Assembly (NCBI GenBank): GCA_964457585.1
Contig: CAYWFU010000063.1
Span: forward strand, 1 to 18,392
Source of the DNA: CAYWFU01 sp964457585
GTDB taxonomy: Bacteria; JACRDZ01
Reading direction: 5' to 3'
Length of the DNA: 18,392 nt
A program made the translations under genes and the position numbers. Below the pieces are notes generated by a model. It did no database searches, was not told the origin of the DNA, and saw only the letters and a list, made by a program, of their open reading frames with translations. Of this stretch, positions 13,455-18,392 are shown one piece after another (the stretch's first letter is position 1; each line of letters opens with the position of its first letter).

Positions 13455-14747
13455 TTATATCCCTACCCTTTTAAATATCTTATCAATATTTCTCAGATAA
13501 TAATTAAGATCAAATATTTTTTCTAAATCTTTTTGTGAAAGTAATTTATTAACCTCAGAGTCATTAATCAGTAGATCTTTAAAATCTATATTTTTATCCC
13601 ATACTTCCATTGCATTTTTCTGAACGCATTTATATGCTTTTTCACGTGTTAAACCTTTATCAATCAATGCAAGCAGTACTCGCTGAGAGAAAATAAGTCC
13701 TCTGGTTTTATTTAAATTAGTTTTCATATTTTCTGGATATATAACAATTTTTTCAAGCATCTCTGTTAATTTGGTTATCATGTAATTTAATAAAATTGCA
13801 CTATCAGGAAAAACCACTCTTTCTACAGATGAATGACTTATATCCCGTTCATGCCATAAAGCATTATTTTCCAAACATGGAATTAAATTACCTCGTATTA
13901 TCCGCGCCATGCCTGTTAAACGTTCTGAAAGAATTGGATTTTTTTTATGCGGCATAGCTGATGATCCTTTTTGTCCTTCTTCAAAAGGTTCTGACGCTTC
14001 CAGTACTTCTGTACGCTGTAAGTGCCTGATTTCGGTTGCTATTTTTTCAATAGTTGTTGCAATAATTGCAAGATTGCTCATATATTCCGCATGTCTGTCG
14101 CGTTGAATTACCTGATTAGCGCAAGGCGCAGGAATAAGCTTTAATTTTTTACATACTTTTTCTTCAACTAAAGGATCAATATTTGAAAATGTTCCAACTG
14201 CTCCTGATAATTTACCAACACTGATTATTTCTTTTGAACGTTTTATACGTTCGATGTTCCTCATTGTTTCCATATACCATAAACTCACTTTAAGACCGAA
14301 AGTTATTGGCTCGGCATGTATTCCATGAGATCTTCCGATCATAACTGTTTTCTTATGTTTTTGTGCCAGTTTTTTTAATACTTTCAATAGATTTGTTAAA
14401 TCATCAATTAAAATATCAGCGGATTCGCGCAGAAGCAGAGCGAATGATGTATCCAGAATATCAGATGAAGTCAGTCCCATGTGTATATATCTCGAATCAT
14501 GACCAACGTATTCTGCAACATTTGTAAGAAAAGCTATAACATCATGATTTACAATTTTTTCAATTTCTTCAATTCTATTAATATCAAATTTAGCTTTATT
14601 TTTTATAACTGATAATGCTTTTTTAGGTATTTTTTTCAAATCTGATTGAACTTCACAAACTGCGATTTCAATTTCCAGCCATTTTTTAAATTTGTTTTCT
14701 TCACCCCAGATTTTGTTCATTTTATCCAGTGAATATCTTTTTATCAT
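13455..14747 (-). CDS. purB: Adenylosuccinate lyase
   Basis: 430 residues, full length. It splits SAICAR to AICAR plus fumarate, and adenylosuccinate to AMP plus fumarate, in cytosolic purine synthesis. The fumarase/aspartase superfamily signature is GSSAMPHKKNP (261-271), with the mobile-loop Ser at 262/263. The general acid/base residues H68 (NHDV) and H141 (GRSHGIHAEP) are both present, as are TSSDILDT (93-100) and QRTEVLEASEPF. The start codon overlaps the stop of the upstream lipoprotein gene (TAATG at 14749-14745), so translation is coupled. The size and motifs match the bacterial 430-aa class (Thermotoga/Bacillus type) rather than the longer E. coli type. Confidence 0.97.
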   Translation of the reverse strand: MIKRYSLDKMNKIWGEENKFKKWLEIEIAVCEVQSDLKKIPKKALSVIKNKAKFDINRIEEIEKIVNHDVIAFLTNVAEYVGHDSRYIHMGLTSSDILDTSFALLLRESADILIDDLTNLLKVLKKLAQKHKKTVMIGRSHGIHAEPITFGLKVSLWYMETMRNIERIKRSKEIISVGKLSGAVGTFSNIDPLVEEKVCKKLKLIPAPCANQVIQRDRHAEYMSNLAIIATTIEKIATEIRHLQRTEVLEASEPFEEGQKGSSAMPHKKNPILSERLTGMARIIRGNLIPCLENNALWHERDISHSSVERVVFPDSAILLNYMITKLTEMLEKIVIYPENMKTNLNKTRGLIFSQRVLLALIDKGLTREKAYKCVQKNAMEVWDKNIDFKDLLINDSEVNKLLSQKDLEKIFDLNYYLRNIDKIFKRVGI

Positions 14748-15859
14748 TACTGTTTTTCTCCTTTTAAATCTGATAAATCAATAGCATAAATATATCCATC
14801 TTTTGTTCCCAAAAATATTTTATTATCCGCTACAACCGGTGCGGATGGGGACTCTCTGATATTTAATTTTGCAATAATATCTCCTGTATCAGAATTAAAT
14901 ACATATAAATTATGATCAAGAGAAGTTGCGAATAATTTATTATCACTTATAACAGGGGGAAAAAGTATACGTCCTCCGGTACGATACTTCCAGACCAATT
15001 CTCCTGAATTCTTGTTGAGCGCATAAATAAAATTATCCCATGATCCTACAAAAATTTTATCATTATAAATTGCGGCTTTAGCGCATATATTTCCATAAGT
15101 TTTAAATTTCCAGACAAGATTGCCTTTATCAATATCCAAAGCATAAAAATATTGATCCCATGAACCAATGTAAATATTCTTTTCATCAGCTATAGGCGTT
15201 GCTTCAATATTTCCATTTGTACGAAATCTCCATTTAAGGTCTCCGGTAGACTTATCCACTGAATAAATATTTGTATCCCAGCTGCCAAAAAATATATTAT
15301 TTTCTTTTATTATCGGTGAAGCATAATAAATACTTGCGCTTGTTTTAAATTTCCATTTAAGGGCGCCTTTTTCTATATCCAATGCATAAATATGTTTGTC
15401 CAGACTTCCAAAATACACAGTTTTTCCATCAGTAACAGGAGAAGACCGAATTGATTCCCAGATTGAATATTTCCATATTAATTTACCTTTTTGTGCATCA
15501 AGAGCATAGAAAGTTTTATCCATTGAGCCAAAATAAACTTTATTATCTAATACATAAGGTGAAGAATCTATCCATGAATCAGTATTAAATTCCCATAAAA
15601 TTTTGCCATTTTTTGTATCAATAGCATAAAGATTATTATTTCTTGCACCAACGTATAAAATATCATTATTTATAAAAGGTATTGATTCTATTGCACCATC
15701 AATATTTGTTCTCCATAATACTTTTAGAATATTATTATCATTATTAAAATCAGAAATGTCGTGGAATTGTGTATTTTGTATTGAGGAAGAGCATCCGCTT
15801 AAATAAAATATTGATAGCGATGAAAAAATAATAATAAAGTATTTTTTAATTTTATTCAT
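14747..15859 (-). CDS. PQQ-like beta-propeller lipoprotein
   Basis: 370 residues. The signal peptide MNKIKKYFIIIFSSLSIFYL leads to the lipobox LSGC (Cys23), so the mature protein is lipid-anchored, probably in the outer membrane. Eight repeats of about 40 residues follow, each with a core like DNKVYFGSMDKTFYALDAQKGKLIW (shown by VYFG/IFFG, YALD and G-x-L-x-W). This gives a closed eight-bladed propeller of the PQQ/BamB type. The repeats serve as structural blades; cofactor-binding residues of quinoprotein dehydrogenases are not evident. A BamB-like scaffold role in outer-membrane protein assembly is possible but unproven, since pairing with purB is not the usual bamB context. The ATG at 15859 opens the probable operon with purB. 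Confidence 0.9.
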   Translation of the reverse strand: MNKIKKYFIIIFSSLSIFYLSGCSSSIQNTQFHDISDFNNDNNILKVLWRTNIDGAIESIPFINNDILYVGARNNNLYAIDTKNGKILWEFNTDSWIDSSPYVLDNKVYFGSMDKTFYALDAQKGKLIWKYSIWESIRSSPVTDGKTVYFGSLDKHIYALDIEKGALKWKFKTSASIYYASPIIKENNIFFGSWDTNIYSVDKSTGDLKWRFRTNGNIEATPIADEKNIYIGSWDQYFYALDIDKGNLVWKFKTYGNICAKAAIYNDKIFVGSWDNFIYALNKNSGELVWKYRTGGRILFPPVISDNKLFATSLDHNLYVFNSDTGDIIAKLNIRESPSAPVVADNKIFLGTKDGYIYAIDLSDLKGEKQ

Positions 15860-15994
15860 ATAAATTTATAGTATAATACTAAAACATTTTATTTTGAAGT
15901 ATTTAAATTGAAACATAAATTAATTTGATAGCTAAATATAAAAGCATAACTGAAAGAGAAAAGTCAAGGGAAATTATGAAAAGGATTAATCCAG
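15860..15994. promoter_or_regulatory. Divergent intergenic region
   Basis: This 135-bp AT-rich gap separates the minus-strand lipoprotein-purB unit from the plus-strand lipoprotein-glycosyltransferase unit, so it must hold promoters for both. On the plus strand TTGAAA at 15908-15913 has no good -10 at 17 bases (TAAATA at spacing 19). On the minus strand TATACT (15875-15870) is a fair -10 with a poor -35. AAAAGG at 15979-15984 may serve as ribosome-binding site for 15995. Confidence 0.4.
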
Positions 15995-17116
15995 ATGAAA
16001 AGAATTCTTATAATTTTTTATATTTTTTTAATATCTCAAATTTTAAATTCATGCAGGGAAACTGATAAACAGACTAACCCTCAAAAACAATCAAAATCAG
16101 GAATAACAGGAACAATAGTTTATCAGGGAACACCTGTTAATTGGGCTTATGGGTATCTTTACAAAACTAGTAATGTTGGTTTTCGTCAGGAGTTTCTTGA
16201 GGCATCTGAACCTACAGGAACAGACGGAAAATTTGTGATTTATATAAAACAGGGGAAATATTATTTTGTCTCACGCAAACGCTGGAATTATGCTAAAATT
16301 GGTCCGCTAAGAACAGGAGATTTTGAAATTATTTATTTTAATAATCCTGTTGAAATCAAAGAAAATCAAATATTAAATATTGGAGAAATTGAACTTAATG
16401 AAATTAGAGAAGAATGGGAAAATATACCTGAAGGCAGTGGTATAAAAGGAAAAGCTGTTCTGGAAAATAATCAAACAGAGGATATTTTTGTTTATATATA
16501 TACTAATCCTGATACTGAACTGCGCGGTCCCTCATATTATTTAACAAAACCTATTGAAAAAAATGGAAATTTCAAAATTAATCTATTGCCGGGTAAATAT
16601 TATCTTGTAGCGCGTAAACGTAAATCAGGCGCAAAACTGGGTCCTCTGGAAGAGGAAGACTATAACTATGTTTATCTGCAAAATCCTATTAAAGTAAATA
16701 AAAATGAATATTTTGATGCAGGAGAATTACGACTTAAAAAAATTGATATAAAAAAACTCGTTGCTATAAAGAAAGGCACTCTCCCGCCTAAAATTAAATT
16801 ATCCACAGGTATTAGAGGTTTTATTTTTAATAAGAAAAAAGAACCTGTGAAAGATGTTTATGCTTTTATTTATAAGGATTTTCAGATGGTTGGCAAACCA
16901 TTATATCGTTCAAGTCCTACAAATAAAGATGGAAAATTTGAAATACTTTTGAGTGAAGGCGGTATTTATTATGTTGGCGCAAGAAATACCTTTGGCGGAC
17001 CTCTTGAACCAGGCGATATTGTAGGTAGTTACAATGGCTCACCTGATCATTTACTTAAAGTAAAAAATGGAGAAATTTTAGAGAATATTAATATAGTTGT
17101 TGAAGAATTTCAATAA
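15995..17116 (+). CDS. Lipoprotein with three carboxypeptidase-regulatory-like repeats
   Basis: 373 residues. The signal MKRILIIFYIFLISQILNSC has its lipobox Cys at 20. Three related beta-sandwich units follow (about residues 36-137, 147-235 and 268-373), each with G-I-x-G-x-hydrophobic at the start, a V-YGYLY/VYIYTN/VYAFIYK strand, DGKF-x-I or NGNFKI, and then GKYYFV/GKYYLV/GIYYVGAR-x-R. This is the CarboxypepD_reg/transthyretin-like fold used for surface adhesion or structural display. A conserved K-x-GPL block (IGPLRTGD, LGPLEEED, GGPLEPGD) marks each unit. It probably sits on the outer membrane; the ligand is unknown. It is 19 bases upstream of the glycosyltransferase, suggesting one transcription unit. 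It could equally be called a domain of unknown function with a Cna-B-like fold. Confidence 0.78.
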   Translation: MKRILIIFYIFLISQILNSCRETDKQTNPQKQSKSGITGTIVYQGTPVNWAYGYLYKTSNVGFRQEFLEASEPTGTDGKFVIYIKQGKYYFVSRKRWNYAKIGPLRTGDFEIIYFNNPVEIKENQILNIGEIELNEIREEWENIPEGSGIKGKAVLENNQTEDIFVYIYTNPDTELRGPSYYLTKPIEKNGNFKINLLPGKYYLVARKRKSGAKLGPLEEEDYNYVYLQNPIKVNKNEYFDAGELRLKKIDIKKLVAIKKGTLPPKIKLSTGIRGFIFNKKKEPVKDVYAFIYKDFQMVGKPLYRSSPTNKDGKFEILLSEGGIYYVGARNTFGGPLEPGDIVGSYNGSPDHLLKVKNGEILENINIVVEEFQ

Positions 17117-17135
17117 AATTTTTAAGGATATTTAA

Positions 17136-18392
17136 ATGCTTAATTGGTTAAAAAAACCAGTGTTTTTAATTTTTTTTATTGCTGTTCTTTTTCGATTTTT
17201 TTATAATTATCTTTTTCTAGGACTCAACTCCCCTCCAAATGAACACGATTTCTGGTTAGAAAAAGTAGCTGTAAATCTATCGAGCGGTAATGGGTATGGA
17301 CTGACAAAAGGTGAACCTACAGCGCGTAAACTCCCTTTATTTTCCATGTTTTTAGCCGGGATATATTATATTTTTGGTCATAATTTTATTATAGCAAGAT
17401 TATTTCAAATTTTGCTTGGAGCTTTAAGTGTTTTAGGTGTGTATTTAATTGTTGAAATACTTTACGGTAAAAAAGAGGCTCTCATATCCGGCATCCTTTT
17501 AGCCTGTGATCCGCTATATATATATCTTTCAGGATGGTTTTTAACAGAAAATCTATTTATTCCTCTTATTGTTTTTTTTATTTATTTTTCTATTAAATAT
17601 CAGGAGCAAAAAAAGAATATTTTTTTCTTAATACTTGCAGGGTCTTTACTGGGATTATCATCTCTAACTCGCGCAAGTCTTTCCATTTTCCCATTTTTTA
17701 TTTTCTTATGGTGTTTAATTAATAATTACCCTGATAAAAAGCAATACTTGAAAGAAACCTTGATAATCGTAAGCATAATGTATATTTTTATTTTTGGATG
17801 GGCTCTGCGTAATTATATGGTTTTTAATGATATTATTTTAACTGAAACGGGCAGCGGCAAAATGTTCTGGGGAGCGAATAATCCTGATGCAATTGGAGAT
17901 GTGGTACTTATGACAGGTTCTCCAAGATTATATAAAGAAGATGAAAAAAAAGGCAAAAATTGGAGAGATTGGCAGGGTTCTCCGTGGTTAAATGTTTTTT
18001 TAAGCACAATTAACGGTAAATCAGAAAAAGAGGTAGATGACAGATATTTCAAAAAAGGATTTGAATGGATTAAAAATAATTTTAAAGATTTCTTATTTTT
18101 ACTTCCTAAAAAAATATATTATTTCTGGAATTTCTGGAGTCCTCATGCAAGTTTTCCTGATATACCTCAAAATTTATTTCTAATAGCAAAGGGATATTAT
18201 TATATTTTATTATTATCAGCCTTAATTGGTATTTATTTTACTTTTAAATCATGGAAAAAGAATATATTGTTTTATTTTTTATTGAGCAATTTTACTATAT
18301 CAACTTTATTGTTTTTTGGTGATGCGCGTCAGCGGATACCAATAGTTCCAATTTTGGCAATTTTTGCCGGATTGGGAATCAGCGGAATAATC
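17136..18392 (+). CDS. GT39/ArnT-like membrane glycosyltransferase (3' end outside window)
   Basis: 419 codons are open to the window edge. It starts at ATG 17136 after AAGGA (17124-17128). Topology: an N-terminal helix (PVFLIFFIAVLFRFFYNYLF), then an external loop EHDFWLEKVAVNLSSGNGYG ... PTARKLPLFSMFLAGIYYIFG, several helices, LTRASLSIFPFF, a large hydrophilic loop (GWALRNYMVFNDIILTE ... FWGANNPDA), and helices again ending FFGDARQRIPIVPILAIFAG. The acidic residue in the first loop and the GYG-x-P-R-x-PL pattern fit PMT_2/GT83 enzymes, which transfer sugars from polyprenyl-phosphate donors on the outer face of the inner membrane to lipid A, protein or polymer. The acceptor cannot be told. 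It follows the lipoprotein gene closely. Confidence 0.85.
   Translation, partial: MLNWLKKPVFLIFFIAVLFRFFYNYLFLGLNSPPNEHDFWLEKVAVNLSSGNGYGLTKGEPTARKLPLFSMFLAGIYYIFGHNFIIARLFQILLGALSVLGVYLIVEILYGKKEALISGILLACDPLYIYLSGWFLTENLFIPLIVFFIYFSIKYQEQKKNIFFLILAGSLLGLSSLTRASLSIFPFFIFLWCLINNYPDKKQYLKETLIIVSIMYIFIFGWALRNYMVFNDIILTETGSGKMFWGANNPDAIGDVVLMTGSPRLYKEDEKKGKNWRDWQGSPWLNVFLSTINGKSEKEVDDRYFKKGFEWIKNNFKDFLFLLPKKIYYFWNFWSPHASFPDIPQNLFLIAKGYYYILLLSALIGIYFTFKSWKKNILFYFLLSNFTISTLLFFGDARQRIPIVPILAIFAGLGISGII

Noticed and set aside
17813..18052. Minus-strand 79-aa frame
   Set aside because: It is antisense to the well-supported glycosyltransferase; no independent evidence.

Overview
The window is strongly AT-rich bacterial DNA. 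It contains an initiator tRNA, purB, two lipoproteins with lipoboxes, a BamB/PQQ-like propeller and a lipid-linked-sugar-type glycosyltransferase. This fits a low-GC, probably Gram-negative (diderm) bacterium. I cannot place the lineage from sequence alone.

Region A (1-1289) is chromosomal DNA downstream of the tRNA and is worn down. It holds a low-complexity ACTGGT/GATTGG stretch, an intact small antitoxin-like gene with a truncated PIN toxin, and a two-frame transposase remnant.

Region B (about 1290-10634) is an integrated element. A 75-bp perfect direct repeat (1290-1364 and 10560-10634) covers the 3' 50 nt of the initiator tRNA-Met plus its downstream hairpin. The repeats lie 9270 bp apart, so the element is about 9.27 kb. 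The tyrosine recombinase gene ends next to the right repeat and its catalytic residues are intact, but its N-terminus is frameshifted. From left to right the element carries: a non-coding end with a paired TGTTAGAA repeat that recurs at the right end; a NYN-domain nuclease and an exported TPR protein (probable cargo); an HTH/terminase-small-like gene split in two frames; a long inverted repeat; an unrecognised gene in three frames; a small sigma-factor-like protein; a DUF5659 protein; a Cys-rich zinc protein; a 708-aa CHC2-DUF3987-HTH replication protein; an XRE regulator with an operator-like palindrome; and the integrase. The layout (int, regulator, primase/helicase, cargo at the far end) resembles a phage satellite or small integrative plasmid. 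No capsid, portal or large terminase gene is present.

Region C (10585-13450) is the chromosome upstream of the tRNA: the intact tRNA with its promoter, an ArsP/DUF318-type permease, then a decaying stretch (DUF2157 and GDYXXLXY genes with frame breaks, a C-terminal protein fragment, a roughly 100-bp MITE with perfect inverted ends, and an antiporter fragment).

Region D (13455-18392) looks healthy: purB translationally coupled to a PQQ-propeller lipoprotein on the minus strand, and divergently a three-repeat lipoprotein followed by a multi-pass glycosyltransferase that runs off the window.

The most interesting points are the fused replication/HTH protein, the integrase arm-type repeats (one copy lies inside the primase gene), several -1 frame breaks at A-runs within the element, matched minus-strand promoters at the 3' ends of the two cargo genes, and an unexplained structured inverted repeat at 4102-4279.
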